Positions 1-9,256 of a stretch of DNA of 64,000 nucleotides are shown one piece after another. The notes below the pieces were generated by a model, which did no database searches, was not told the DNA's origin, and saw only the letters and a list, made by a program, of their open reading frames with translations. The stretch comes from GCA-2746605 sp963704835 (GTDB lineage: Bacteria; Bacteroidota; Ignavibacteria; Ignavibacteriales; Melioribacteraceae): assembly GCA_963704835.1 (NCBI GenBank), contig CAVPHW010000020.1:62001-126000 (forward strand). The letters are read 5' to 3'. How positions within the stretch are numbered: the first letter of the stretch is position 1; each line of letters begins with the position of its first letter. The position numbers and the translations under genes were made by a program.

Positions 1-1246
1 TAGTTCTTTTAACGCTTTATCAAAACCCCAAACCCAAGCAACGAAAATTGAAATTAACATTCCTCCAAGTGGAAGTAATAGGTTAGCTGTTATGAAGTCA
101 AAAAGATCAAAGAAATTTAATCCTAAAATAAGAAAATCAGAGAAGACATTAAAAGAGAGTGCACTTGGTAGACCTATTATAAAAGTAACTCCACCAAACA
201 CTAAAACAGCTGAATGTCGTTTCCAGCCTTTTTCATCAACAAAATAAGAAACAACAACTTCTAATAAAGAAATTGCTGAAGTTAATGCAGCGATTGTTAA
301 AAGAAAGAAAAACAATATTGAAAAAATATAACCGCCTGGCATTTTGGTAAATACCACCGGAAGAGTATGAAATATTAATCCGGGACCGGCTGAAGGATCT
401 TGCTGAGTAGCAAATACAGCAGTGAAAATTGCTACTCCTGCAATAAGAGCAATAATTGTGTCTAAAAAAACAATTTGAATTGATGAAGTAAATAAATTGT
501 CATTCTTACTTAAATAACTTCCATACGTCATCATTGCGCCCATTCCTAAACTTAAAGTAAAGAATGCGTGACCTAATGCTACTAATATTGCATTACCATC
601 AACTAGATCCCAATTGGGATTTAGTAAAAATGCGATACCGTTTTCTGATCCAGGTAAACTGAGTCCCTTGATTGCCAAAACTATTAATAGAATTAACAGT
701 ATTGGCATCATTATTTTACTGCCTCGTTCTATACCATTTTGAACTCCCAAATAAACAAAACTCATAGTGAGCAATAAAAATAAATACCATAAATCCAATT
801 GACCAAGTTGTATTTTGTATTAAGGAGTCGAAGTGAGAACTTGAAGTATTCGCCTGATTAAACTCGTAAAAAGAACCTCTGGCAGCTTCAAAAATATAGC
901 CTAAAGCCCAGCCCGCAATAACTATATAATAGGAGAGAATTAAAAATCCGGCAATAACACCCATGAAACCAACTGAAGTCCAAATTTTTGATGAACTGAG
1001 TTTTTTAAAAGAACCGACAGGATTTTTTTTACCAGTTCTTCCAATTAGGATTTCTGCAATTAAAACCGGTACCCCAATGACTGCGATGCAAATTAAATAA
1101 ACAAATATAAAGGCAGCACCACCATGTTCACCAGCTATATAAGGGAATTTCCAAATGTTACCTAAACCAATAGCTGAACCGGCAGCCGCCAAAATAAACC
1201 CTGCCCGTGAACCCCAATTTTCTCTAAATTGATTTGATGTTGACAT
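1..1246 (-). CDS. NSS family sodium-dependent transporter, frameshifted and partial
   Basis: Inner-membrane secondary transporter of the neurotransmitter:sodium symporter family, which moves amino acids or related solutes with sodium. The N-terminus has the family signature GSAIGLGNIWKFPY in TM1 and is followed by alternating hydrophobic helices. The first frame ends in an unrelated tail after GFMVFIF. Deleting one T from the T5 run (complement of 776-780) restores LLLTMSFVYLGVQNGIERG, and that frame stays open to base 1 with typical TM6-TM10 text (GHAFFTLSLGMGAMMTYGSY). The gene is therefore one symporter with a one-base insertion, and its C-terminus lies beyond the left edge. The start is ATG at 1246. 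The substrate cannot be told from sequence. The break is probably a sequencing error, because both halves are well conserved. Confidence 0.85.
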
Positions 1247-1474
1247 ATGACCTAAAGGTGATTAAAATTTAATAAACATAATAATTGATATTACATTCTA
1301 ATTTATAAATAATAGTGTGAGAAATTCAACTTAAAATTAGATTTACTTTGCTAAAACAAGGATTTTATGTTTTTATTATGAGTTGTGATATCAGGAAACG
1401 ATAAGGGTTGGTAGTTATATTTTTATTGAAATTATTAATGCCCCGTAATAAGTAGAATGGAAAAAAGAATAGAA

Positions 1475-1502
1475 ATAAAAAAGTCCGGGAAAACCGGACT
1501 TT
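1475..1502 (-). terminator. Rho-independent terminator of the glutaredoxin-groES operon
   Basis: Perfect stem AGTCCGG / CCGGACT (1482-1500) with an A-rich loop. On the minus strand it is followed by six Ts. It lies 31 bases past the groES stop codon. Confidence 0.85.
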
Positions 1503-1532
1503 AAAAATGTGCTAAATTTAATACTTTAAATA

Positions 1533-1805
1533 TTAGTCTTCAATAACAGCTAAAATATCACTTCTCTGGATTAATTTATAATCTTTACCATCAAAAGTTA
1601 TTTCTTCACCGCCATATTTACCAAATAACACTTTATTACCAACTTTTAATACTTTTTGCAAATCTTCATCAGTACCAACAGCTTCAACTTTTCCCATTGT
1701 TGGTTTTTCTTTTGCAGAATCTGGAATAATGATACCAGATGCGGTTTTGGTTTCTGCTTCAACAAATGAAACAAGAACTCTGTCATCCATTGGTTTTACT
1801 TTCAT
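1533..1805 (-). CDS. groES: Co-chaperonin GroES
   Basis: Ten-kilodalton co-chaperonin that caps GroEL and closes the folding chamber in the cytoplasm. The 90 residues match the usual length. The start MKVKPMDDRVLV, the mobile loop ETKTASGIIIPDSAKEKP and the C-terminal KLIQRSDILAVIE are typical. The start codon has a good ribosome site (AGGAG). It is the second gene after a glutaredoxin, 15 bases downstream, and ends at a strong terminator, so groEL is not in this operon, although the two usually sit together. I see no CIRCE (HrcA) element upstream of the operon. Confidence 0.95.
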   Translation of the reverse strand: MKVKPMDDRVLVSFVEAETKTASGIIIPDSAKEKPTMGKVEAVGTDEDLQKVLKVGNKVLFGKYGGEEITFDGKDYKLIQRSDILAVIED

Positions 1806-1820
1806 AATTTCTCCTATAAT

Positions 1821-2072
1821 TTAATTTATGTTTAGCATTCTATTAATTTTTGGCTTATCAAAGCCTACAATTGGTTTATTATTTATCAAAATAACAGGTA
1901 CACCGGTTGTGCCGGATCTTCTCTGCATATCTAAAGCAGCTTTTTGATCTTTTGAAACGTCAACCTCAGTAAATCGTATGTTTTTTTCTCTAAAATATCT
2001 TTTTGCAGTAGTACAAAAACTACAGGTTGGTGTAGTGAACATTATTACTTTTGGTTGTGGAACTGAACTCAT
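1821..2072 (-). CDS. Glutaredoxin family protein
   Basis: Small thioredoxin-fold protein with active site TPTCSFCTTAKRYF (CxxC), a TGVPVILIN cis-proline loop and a C-terminal G-F-D motif, as in NrdH/glutaredoxin-like proteins. It probably reduces disulfides or acts as a dithiol donor in the cytoplasm. I chose ATG 2072 because GAGGGAG lies just upstream; an upstream in-frame start at 2099 would add nine residues that contain the ribosome site. It is cotranscribed with groES, which suggests a stress or redox-folding context. Confidence 0.85.
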   Translation of the reverse strand: MSSVPQPKVIMFTTPTCSFCTTAKRYFREKNIRFTEVDVSKDQKAALDMQRRSGTTGVPVILINNKPIVGFDKPKINRMLNIN

Positions 2073-2220
2073 TTTTTCTCCCTCAATTATAAAATTCATA
2101 ATAATTGGATGAAGAAATCTATAATAAGTTTCAAGTTTTTATAAAAGTAAGTGAAAATTTAGGTAAAAAAATATTAAAAAATGGTTAATTTTAATACTTC
2201 TATTAACAAGAGTAGAAGTG

Positions 2221-3408
2221 ATGAAAATTATATTTATTAGATTAGGTACTCTTCTTATTTTACTAACATTTTTAAATAATTGTCAGAATAATAATATGAA
2301 AACAGTTGATTCCAAAATTGATGAAGTCAAAAATAAATTTGCTCCAGATAAAAGAGTTGCTGTTTTTGATATTAGGTATAAAAATAAAGAGGGAAAAATA
2401 TTCTTAAGTGGAGAATCGGATAACCCAAATGCAGTTGATGAGTTGATTATGCATTTTGAAAAACAGAAAATACAATTTGAAAATAATATCAAAACATTAC
2501 CTGATACAGATTTGGGTGAGAAGAAATATGGAATAGTTAATCTATCTGTTGCAAATATCCGGTCAAACCCTAAGCACCCTGCAGAACTTGCGACTCAAAG
2601 TTTGTTGGGAACTGCAGTGAATGTTTTGAAAGAAGAAGATGGCTGGTATTTAATTCAAACTCCAGATAAATATATCTCATGGGTAGATGATGATGGAATC
2701 TTTTTAGTTGATGAAGTTGAACTAAATAAGTGGAAGAAAAGTAAAAAAATAATAGTCGCGGAACATAATGCAGTTGCATATCAAAAACCAGATCAAAATA
2801 GTGACAAAGTTTCTGATTTAGTAATGGGAGATATCCTAAAATTTGTAGGGCATGAAAATAAATTTACTAAAGTAGAATTTCCAGATGCAAGAGAAGCTTA
2901 TGTAATTTCAGATTTTACTCATAGTTATGAAACTTGGAGTTCTGATTCTGTTTCTTCAGAACAAACAATTCTTAATACTGCAAAGGGATTTGTGGGATTG
3001 CCATATTTATGGGGCGGTACTTCAATAAAAGGAGTTGATTGTAGCGGATTTACAAAAACTGTATATTATATGAACGGAGTAATTTTACCAAGAGACGCCT
3101 CACAACAAGTTCATGTCGGAGAACTGATCGATACTGAAGATAGATTTGCAAACTTGTTAAGAGGAGATCTTTTGTTTTTTGGCAGAAAAAAAACTGAATC
3201 TGAGAAGGAAAAAATAACTCATGTAGCTATTTATGTTGGAGATAAGAAATATATCCACTCTTCTGGAAGAGTAAGATACAATAGCTTAAATAAAGATGAT
3301 GAAGATTTCAATCAACATAGATATGACACTTTTATCAGAGCAAAAAGAATTATTGGCAAATATGATAATGGTGAAAATTTAGTTAAGAATAATCCGTTTT
3401 ATAATTAA
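2221..3408 (+). CDS. SH3-like and NlpC/P60 peptidase, probable lipoprotein
   Basis: Predicted cell-wall peptide hydrolase of the gamma-D-glutamyl-L-diamino-acid endopeptidase type (YkfC-like). A hydrophobic N-terminal segment ends in LNNC, a loose lipobox, so export and lipidation are likely. The middle (about residues 100-240) looks like two SH3b-type repeats (IVNLSVANIRSNPKH..., HNAVAYQKPDQNS...). The C-terminal NlpC/P60 domain has catalytic Cys274 in DCSGF, a His in ITHVAIYVG and a further His in YIHSSG. A GTG at 2218 directly precedes the ATG at 2221; I prefer the ATG. The next gene, 21 bases downstream, is a dipeptide epimerase, which supports murein-peptide recycling: the hydrolase releases L-Ala-D-Glu and the epimerase converts it. 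Confidence 0.85.
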   Translation: MKIIFIRLGTLLILLTFLNNCQNNNMKTVDSKIDEVKNKFAPDKRVAVFDIRYKNKEGKIFLSGESDNPNAVDELIMHFEKQKIQFENNIKTLPDTDLGEKKYGIVNLSVANIRSNPKHPAELATQSLLGTAVNVLKEEDGWYLIQTPDKYISWVDDDGIFLVDEVELNKWKKSKKIIVAEHNAVAYQKPDQNSDKVSDLVMGDILKFVGHENKFTKVEFPDAREAYVISDFTHSYETWSSDSVSSEQTILNTAKGFVGLPYLWGGTSIKGVDCSGFTKTVYYMNGVILPRDASQQVHVGELIDTEDRFANLLRGDLLFFGRKKTESEKEKITHVAIYVGDKKYIHSSGRVRYNSLNKDDEDFNQHRYDTFIRAKRIIGKYDNGENLVKNNPFYN

Positions 3409-3429
3409 AAAACATTATTAAAATAACAT

Positions 3430-4437
3430 ATGAAACTTACTTACAAACCGTATACATTAGAACTTAAGCATACATTTACAATTGCGACAAATTCACGAAC
3501 TACAACTCCTGTTGTTCTTACCCAAATTGAGCACGAAGGAATAATTGGTTTTGGTGAAGCATCAATGCCGCCATATCTTGGGGAATCTCACGAAACTGTC
3601 TCAACTTTTCTTTCCAAAATCAATTTAGAGCAGTTTAAAGATCCTTTTCTTATTGAAGACATTTTAGAATATGTTGATGCTATAGATAAAAAAAATACTG
3701 CGGCTAAAGCAAGTGTTGATATAGCTTTGCACGATTTAGTTGGTAAATTGTTGGGGAAACCATGGCATAAAATCTGGGGTTTTAATAAATCAACAACACC
3801 TTTAACTACATTTACCATTGGGATTGATAGTGAAGAAATAATTAAGCAAAAAGTAAAGGAAGCGGAAGCTTATAAATTGCTTAAAATAAAATTGGGAAGT
3901 GGAGATGATAAAAAAATCATTAACACAATTAGATCGGTAACTGATAAAATCTTGGCGATTGACGTAAACCAAGGTTGGACCGACAAACATTTTGCTTTGG
4001 ATATGATTCATTGGATGAATGAAAAAAACGTAAAATTAATTGAACAACCTATGCCGAAAGAAATGGTTAATGAAATGTCTTGGCTAACAGAAAATAGTCC
4101 GCTACCAATATTTGCTGATGAAGCTGTTCAAAGATTAGTTGATGTAGAAAAAGCTAAAGGTGTTTATTCTGGGATTAACATAAAATTGATGAAATGTACC
4201 GGTTTGAGAGAAGCACATAAAATGTTAAATCTAGCTCAATCCTTAAACATGCAAGTAATGATTGGCTGTATGACAGAAACTTCTTGTGCAATTTCTGCTG
4301 CATCCCAACTAACTCCAAAAGTTGAATGGGCAGATTTAGACGGCAATTTATTAATTAAGAATGATCCGTATTCTGGTACGAAAATAATAAATGGGAAAAT
4401 TGAACTTAATGAAAATAGTGGTATCGGGTTAGAATAA
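3430..4437 (+). CDS. Dipeptide (L-Ala-D/L-Glu type) epimerase
   Basis: Enolase-superfamily enzyme of the muconate-lactonizing subgroup. The 335 residues fit dipeptide epimerases. Visible catalytic features are the KIKLG lysine motif in the barrel, metal ligands in AIDVNQGW (Asp), LIEQPMP (Glu) and FADEAV (Asp), the opposite lysine in GINIKLMKCTG, and the C-terminal DLDGN specificity motif. The likely reaction is epimerisation of L-Ala-D-Glu to L-Ala-L-Glu during murein peptide recycling in the cytoplasm. Location straight after an NlpC/P60 endopeptidase is the ykfC-ykfB type arrangement. Other dipeptide specificities exist in this family, so the exact substrate is inferred. Confidence 0.88.
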   Translation: MKLTYKPYTLELKHTFTIATNSRTTTPVVLTQIEHEGIIGFGEASMPPYLGESHETVSTFLSKINLEQFKDPFLIEDILEYVDAIDKKNTAAKASVDIALHDLVGKLLGKPWHKIWGFNKSTTPLTTFTIGIDSEEIIKQKVKEAEAYKLLKIKLGSGDDKKIINTIRSVTDKILAIDVNQGWTDKHFALDMIHWMNEKNVKLIEQPMPKEMVNEMSWLTENSPLPIFADEAVQRLVDVEKAKGVYSGINIKLMKCTGLREAHKMLNLAQSLNMQVMIGCMTETSCAISAASQLTPKVEWADLDGNLLIKNDPYSGTKIINGKIELNENSGIGLE

Positions 4438-4617
4438 AATATTTTATTGCTAATCGGTAAAACTTACGTAAAGTTTAGTCATTTACTCAAAATGAAATTT
4501 TAATACAGTTTTTTGTGATTTATAACACAAGATTTCCGCGAATTATACCTTTTCTTAGTACTCATAATATTTATTAATATAATTATAATCTGTAATGTTG
4601 TTAAAATAAAAGTGAAT

Positions 4618-5696
4618 ATGCAAAAATTTGCCAAGATACAAATAGGACTTCCTTTTCTAGACCAAAAATGGGGTGGAGTATATCCGGGAGGAAATTATAT
4701 AATTCTGGGTACAAAAAAATCCGGTAAAACATTTCTGGCATTAAAAATAATTGAAAAATTTATTCAATCCGGATTAACAGCATATTATTTAACTAATCAA
4801 AGAAAAAAAAATATAGAGATACAAGCTGCGTCACTTTATTTTGATATTGAAGAATCAATTAAAAATGGAAGTCTAATTTTTGCTGATCCAACAAGAATTA
4901 ATAAATCAATTGAAAACCTTTGTAATGAAATTGAAAATAGTAACCCAACCTTAGTTGTTATTGATGATTTAGTGCATAATTCAATTATAACATCTCCAGA
5001 AGACTACATAAATATTTTAGAAATATTAGAAAAAAAAATATTCTGCTTTTCTCGGTTTCATCAATTCCACAGAATGAAAATGATAAGAATCTGTTGAAGG
5101 AAATTGTTCAATTTGCAACAGGAATAATTCAACTTAGAAAAACTTCGGACAAACGTAATTATTCTGGACAAATTACAATTAAACCCAATGTTGGTCATAT
5201 TGAAGGAGAGTTTGAAACTACTTATAAAATTGAACCGGAAATCGGTTTTGTAACTCTTGCCGATAGTGAAAACAAAATACTTAACATGCTCTCAAGAGTA
5301 AGTGAAGATTATCACAAAGTTTCCTCAAAGAAAGATTTTGAATATTCAAATGTTTACGATTATGAAGAGTTTAAAATTTTAATAGAAAGTAAAAAATCTT
5401 TTGTGAAGAATACTAATAAAGAAGTATTTCTAATCAGTTATGAAATAAAAAATGGAACTTTAGAAACAATTGAATTAGCAAACGTTTTGAAGAGTTCATT
5501 AAATGAAGAAGATAAAATCAGCTATAAAGAAAAGATGATTTATATTTTTCCTAAGAATAATTCTGAGGCTGAGGTTCAAAAAATGTTAGCACAACTTGAT
5601 AAGAGCATAGAAAATAAATTAAATGATAGGATCGATACAGGGAAAATGATTGCGAGAAGAAAGCAATTGTTAACATCAAATTATAAATTAATTTAA
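4618..5696 (+). CDS. KaiC/RadA-like RecA-fold ATPase, frameshifted
   Basis: Single RecA-fold ATPase domain with Walker A GTKKSGKT (about residue 35) preceded by the KaiC-family entry LPFLDQKWGGVYPGG, and a Walker B strand PTLVVIDDL. The frame breaks in the A9 run at 5030-5038. The next frame continues the core strand (ILLFSVSSIPQNEN) and runs to 5696, giving a total of about 360 residues with an uncharacterised C-terminal region. GTG 4612 is an alternative start. Only 11 bases separate it from the following hybrid kinase, so the two are probably one operon in which the ATPase may sense or transmit a signal. The frameshift may be a sequencing error or programmed slippage on A9. Confidence 0.7.
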
Positions 5697-5707
5697 TCCA
5701 AAAAAAA

Positions 5708-8320
5708 ATGACAACCACCGAACAAATAATTAATCTTTTAGAAATTAACGAGAATGTGCCTGCCTTAGTTCTAGATGAGTTTTCTAACATCATTGCGAAA
5801 AATGGTGCGTGGTTAAATGTTATTGGAAAAATGGAAACCGGTAAAAACTTTTATAGCCTTTTTGATAAAAACATTTCATTACTGGTTAAAAATAATATTT
5901 TAGATTCAAAAACATTTTCTAAGGTAAAAAAAAGAGAAGTTAAACTTCTTTCCTCAGAAGAAAATTTTCAAATTATTATTTCTCCGTTTAAAATTGCCGA
6001 CTCACTATATTTTTATGTTCTTCTTTATTCAAAAATAAATAGAAATAATTTTATTGTTTATCCATCTTTAGATGATTTTAGCTACTACAACAAATATGAT
6101 AATTTGTTCGAGGTCTTACAAAATAAAACTCAGGAAGAATCTTTTTACCTAAGCTTGCAAAATGATTTAGATATTGAAAAAGAACCTATTGCAATTATGG
6201 ATTCATCTGGTTTTCAGCTGATGAATACAAGTTTTAAAATTTTTAGTAAATCTGAAGAAGATAGTGATGTTATTCCTACAAGTACAAGACTAAAAACTGC
6301 TGAATTATTTTTACTTATTCTTTCAATAGAAGAGGAAATCAATAAAATAAGTAGTTTATTTGTTATTGAAAATACTTATCCAAAATTAGATCAATTAACA
6401 TGCAGCAATAAAATTTTAGTATTCCCCTTAAAATCTTTTGATGATGATACCAATAAAACATTAATAATTGGTGAACTTGATGTAGATTCAGATAGTAGCA
6501 CAAAAATTGCAATCAATAATAATATCCCAAAAATTTCTGAATCAGTTCCGACTATTATTTATGATAAGAATAATTTTGATATACTTGAAGCCAATCAATC
6601 AGCATGTAAATTTTACGGCTATGATTTAGAAGAACTTAAATCAACTAATTTTACTTCTTTGCTTGTCCCTGAAGATTTACAGAAATTATTGATTCCTATT
6701 GCTGACAATAAGGAATTAACATACAAGCAAATTAAAAAAGATGGAAGTGTTATTGAAGTTTCCGCTGAAAGGGAATTAACATTTTGGCAAAACAAAGAAG
6801 TCTATATTGAAAAAATAAATATTAAAAAGTTGGATGAAGAGACTAAGAACGATGAAATTGAAACGAATGATGAGACTATAATAAATGATGAAATTAGAAA
6901 TATAAATGAACAAATAAGTGATGAAGATAGAGTTGTTGAGGAAAAAATTAAGGTTACAACTCAAAATAGGATTGAAGAAGTTTCACCTAAAATATCTCCG
7001 TTTCTCTCCTCCTTATTTCATGAGCTCTTAACTCCGGTAAATGTTATTTTGGGATTCGTTCAAGAAATTATAGATAGCATTGAAAGTCCAACTGAAGAGC
7101 AGGAAGAATCGGCAAAAATTATTAAAGAAAATCAACAGTTGCTTCTTCAAACTATGAACACAGCCGTTCAATATGCAAAGCTGGAAGAGAATGTACTTCC
7201 ATTAAACAAAGAGGATTTTGATTTATATAAATATTTTGTAGATCTTGAAGAGAGTATAGCTAAAGTTGCTGGTAGTAATAATGTGAAGGTTAATTTCTCA
7301 AAAAGTTCTGAATCATTTACGTTAAAAAGTGATAAACAGAAAATATTAGCTGCTGTTAGTTACTTTATTAAGTTCGTTGTTAAATTTACAAAATCCCCAA
7401 ATGTGTTTATCAATTTTGAGATAAAGGATAATGAGCTGTTTGTTTTTGCAAAAGATAGTGAGAACGAAATTTCTAATATTGTGTTGGAAAATGTTCTTTT
7501 AGTTTATAATTCTAATCAATCTCCGGATAGTAGGAATTATGGACTTTCATCAATTACAATAAAACTTGCTCAGAAGTTAAATAGTGTTCTTGGCGCAAAA
7601 GTAATGAAGAATAATGTTAGTTCAATTTCTTTGGTTATTCCCATAAATGCTGAAAACATTGCACATAAAGTTGAAGATATTGATATATCCATTAATCTTG
7701 AAAAAGATAATCTCCCTGAAGATGATGAGGAAGGAATTCCTTATGTTGAAGAGATTATTGAAACTGAAGATGAAGTTTTAATCAATGCTGAAGAATTTAT
7801 TATTGAGAATGATATTCAAACTATTTTACCCGATTCAATAACACTTAGTGAAATTGATGAAAAAATAGTAGATGATTTGGTGGATGAAGAGGAAATTATT
7901 ACTGAAGAAATTGCAACTCTTGAAAGCGAAAAAGTTGAGAATGTATTTAATATTGGTAATTATTCATGCTTGTTTTTAGATGATTCTATTGATGCTCAAT
8001 TATTCTTTAAGTCCCAAATGGGTGATTTTAAATTTCTGAAAGTGTGCGCTAATTTATCTGAAGCTTTACCTCTATTTAAAAAGCATAATTTTGATTTTAT
8101 CTACGTTGATATAAATTTGAATGATAAGTATAATGGCTTTGATGCACTGAAAATTATTCGTCAATTTAATGATTATAAATCTACCCCAATAATTGCTGTT
8201 ACTGCATATCCTTTTGAAGGTGATAGAGAGAAGTTTATTAACTTTGGCTTTACAGATTACTTGGTAAAACCACTTTTAAGAGAGCAGTTACTCAAATCCA
8301 TAGAGTCTGTGATCTCCTAA
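5708..8320 (+). CDS. PAS domain hybrid histidine kinase with degenerate ATPase and receiver domain
   Basis: Soluble 870-residue signalling protein with no membrane segment. The N-terminal 120 residues look PAS-like. A clearer PAS domain lies at about 275-380 (IIYDKNNFDILEANQSACKF). An acidic linker follows. The HisKA-like region has the H box FHELLTPVNVILGF (His438). The ATPase region (about 530-650) lacks the normal N-box asparagines and a clean DxGxG box, so kinase activity is doubtful. A second acidic linker leads to a receiver domain (about 745-868) with FLDDS, phosphoacceptor Asp801 (YVDINL), a Thr in AVTAYPF and Lys854 in LVKPL. It follows a KaiC-like ATPase with a short gap. Either it relays phosphate from His438 or it is a receiver output whose kinase half is regulatory. 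Confidence 0.8.
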   Translation: MTTTEQIINLLEINENVPALVLDEFSNIIAKNGAWLNVIGKMETGKNFYSLFDKNISLLVKNNILDSKTFSKVKKREVKLLSSEENFQIIISPFKIADSLYFYVLLYSKINRNNFIVYPSLDDFSYYNKYDNLFEVLQNKTQEESFYLSLQNDLDIEKEPIAIMDSSGFQLMNTSFKIFSKSEEDSDVIPTSTRLKTAELFLLILSIEEEINKISSLFVIENTYPKLDQLTCSNKILVFPLKSFDDDTNKTLIIGELDVDSDSSTKIAINNNIPKISESVPTIIYDKNNFDILEANQSACKFYGYDLEELKSTNFTSLLVPEDLQKLLIPIADNKELTYKQIKKDGSVIEVSAERELTFWQNKEVYIEKINIKKLDEETKNDEIETNDETIINDEIRNINEQISDEDRVVEEKIKVTTQNRIEEVSPKISPFLSSLFHELLTPVNVILGFVQEIIDSIESPTEEQEESAKIIKENQQLLLQTMNTAVQYAKLEENVLPLNKEDFDLYKYFVDLEESIAKVAGSNNVKVNFSKSSESFTLKSDKQKILAAVSYFIKFVVKFTKSPNVFINFEIKDNELFVFAKDSENEISNIVLENVLLVYNSNQSPDSRNYGLSSITIKLAQKLNSVLGAKVMKNNVSSISLVIPINAENIAHKVEDIDISINLEKDNLPEDDEEGIPYVEEIIETEDEVLINAEEFIIENDIQTILPDSITLSEIDEKIVDDLVDEEEIITEEIATLESEKVENVFNIGNYSCLFLDDSIDAQLFFKSQMGDFKFLKVCANLSEALPLFKKHNFDFIYVDINLNDKYNGFDALKIIRQFNDYKSTPIIAVTAYPFEGDREKFINFGFTDYLVKPLLREQLLKSIESVIS

Positions 8321-8428
8321 TTTTCTTCGTTTGAAATCAAAATAAACAAGCTATTTGGACACTTTGTTTTACCGATGCCAAATTTCCCCATTTCATAAAA
8401 ATTAAAATCCCAATCCACAAATTTAATC
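8321..8428. other. Non-coding stretch before the lexA promoter
   Basis: AT-rich spacer after the hybrid kinase. I see no gene, hairpin or repeat here. With the lexA promoter and leader it makes up the gap between 8320 and 8635. Confidence 0.5.
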
Positions 8429-8476
8429 TTGACAATATATTTTTGTATTTGTACATTATGCCATACAAATGTATGG
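8429..8476 (+). promoter_or_regulatory. lexA promoter with candidate double LexA operator
   Basis: TTGACA (8429-8434), then 17 bases, then TACATT (8452-8457) form a sigma70-type promoter. Two related palindromes overlap it: TGTATTTGTACA (8444-8455), covering the spacer and -10, and CCATACAAATGTATGG (8461-8476), covering the expected transcription start. They share a TACAAAT core in inverted orientation. This is the expected place for an autorepressor site. That LexA is the binder is an inference. Confidence 0.6.
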
Positions 8477-8634
8477 TATTTATAAAATATATTAAAAGCA
8501 GACTAAGATAGAAGATTATGAGAAAAATTAAGGAAGTTTAATATTTATCATAACTCTTGCTTTTAACCTTAGTCTCACTCTTAATCGTACTTTTTTTATT
8601 CCCATGTGACTTACTAACCGAAGGTGTGCTTATA

Positions 8635-9255
8635 ATGTCAAAAGAATTAACTCAAATCCAACAGAGAATATTAGAATTTTTAGCCGATTCTAAAAGCAAG
8701 GGATTTATGCCAACCTTGGCAGAAATTGCAAAACAATTTGGGTACAAAAACCGTTCAACAGTTCAGCAGCATTTACAAGCCATTGAGAAAAAAGGCTACA
8801 TAAAGCGTAACTCAAAACTCTCAAGGAGAATTGAATTGTTACTAGAAGATAAATTTTTTATTCCTCGACCAGTTTTAGGTGAGGTTGCTGCTGGTAATCC
8901 GCTAACAATTTATCCTGATGCAATTGATACAATTGAACTGCCGACCATTGCTAGAATGCCTCAAGATTCTTTTCTTTTGCGCGTGAAAGGGGATAGCTTA
9001 AAAGACGCATATATTTTTAGCGGGGATGTAGTAATTGTAAACCCAAATTTAGAACCTGCCAACGGTAAAATAGTAGTTGCCGTTTTAGATGATGCAGCGG
9101 TAGTTAAAAGGTTTTTTAAGAAGTCGAACTCAATTGAGCTGCATTCAGAAAATGCGGAGTATAAACCAATTGTTATTAAGAAATCCTATGAAAATTTTAA
9201 GATGGTCGGTATAGTAGTTGGTATTTACAGAAGCATGGAAACCATGGCTGGGTGA
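8635..9255 (+). CDS. lexA: LexA repressor
   Basis: SOS-response repressor and self-cleaving S24 peptidase. The N-terminal winged helix (1-70) has the LexA order LTQIQQRILEFL ... TLAEIAKQFGYKNRSTVQQHL. The cleavage site is Ala86-Gly87 in EVAAGNPL. Ser121 (RVKGDSLKD; the more usual residue after Ser is Met) and Lys158 (AAVVKRFF) form the catalytic dyad. ATG 8635 gives 206 residues and has AAGGTG upstream. Starting at 8557 would add an unrelated hydrophobic stretch. The promoter carries a palindromic pair suited to autorepression. DNA-repair genes (ogt, dinB, a DnaE-like gene) follow within 17 kb. Confidence 0.93.
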   Translation: MSKELTQIQQRILEFLADSKSKGFMPTLAEIAKQFGYKNRSTVQQHLQAIEKKGYIKRNSKLSRRIELLLEDKFFIPRPVLGEVAAGNPLTIYPDAIDTIELPTIARMPQDSFLLRVKGDSLKDAYIFSGDVVIVNPNLEPANGKIVVAVLDDAAVVKRFFKKSNSIELHSENAEYKPIVIKKSYENFKMVGIVVGIYRSMETMAG

Positions 9256-9256
9256 G

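Noticed and set aside
2073..2217. Search for a CIRCE element before the glutaredoxin-groES operon
   Set aside because: No TTAGCACTC/GAGTGCTAA inverted repeat is present, so HrcA control is not supported.
8557..8634. Longer LexA start with a hydrophobic N-terminal extension
   Set aside because: The extension is unlike any LexA, and ATG 8635 has a ribosome site and gives the family length.
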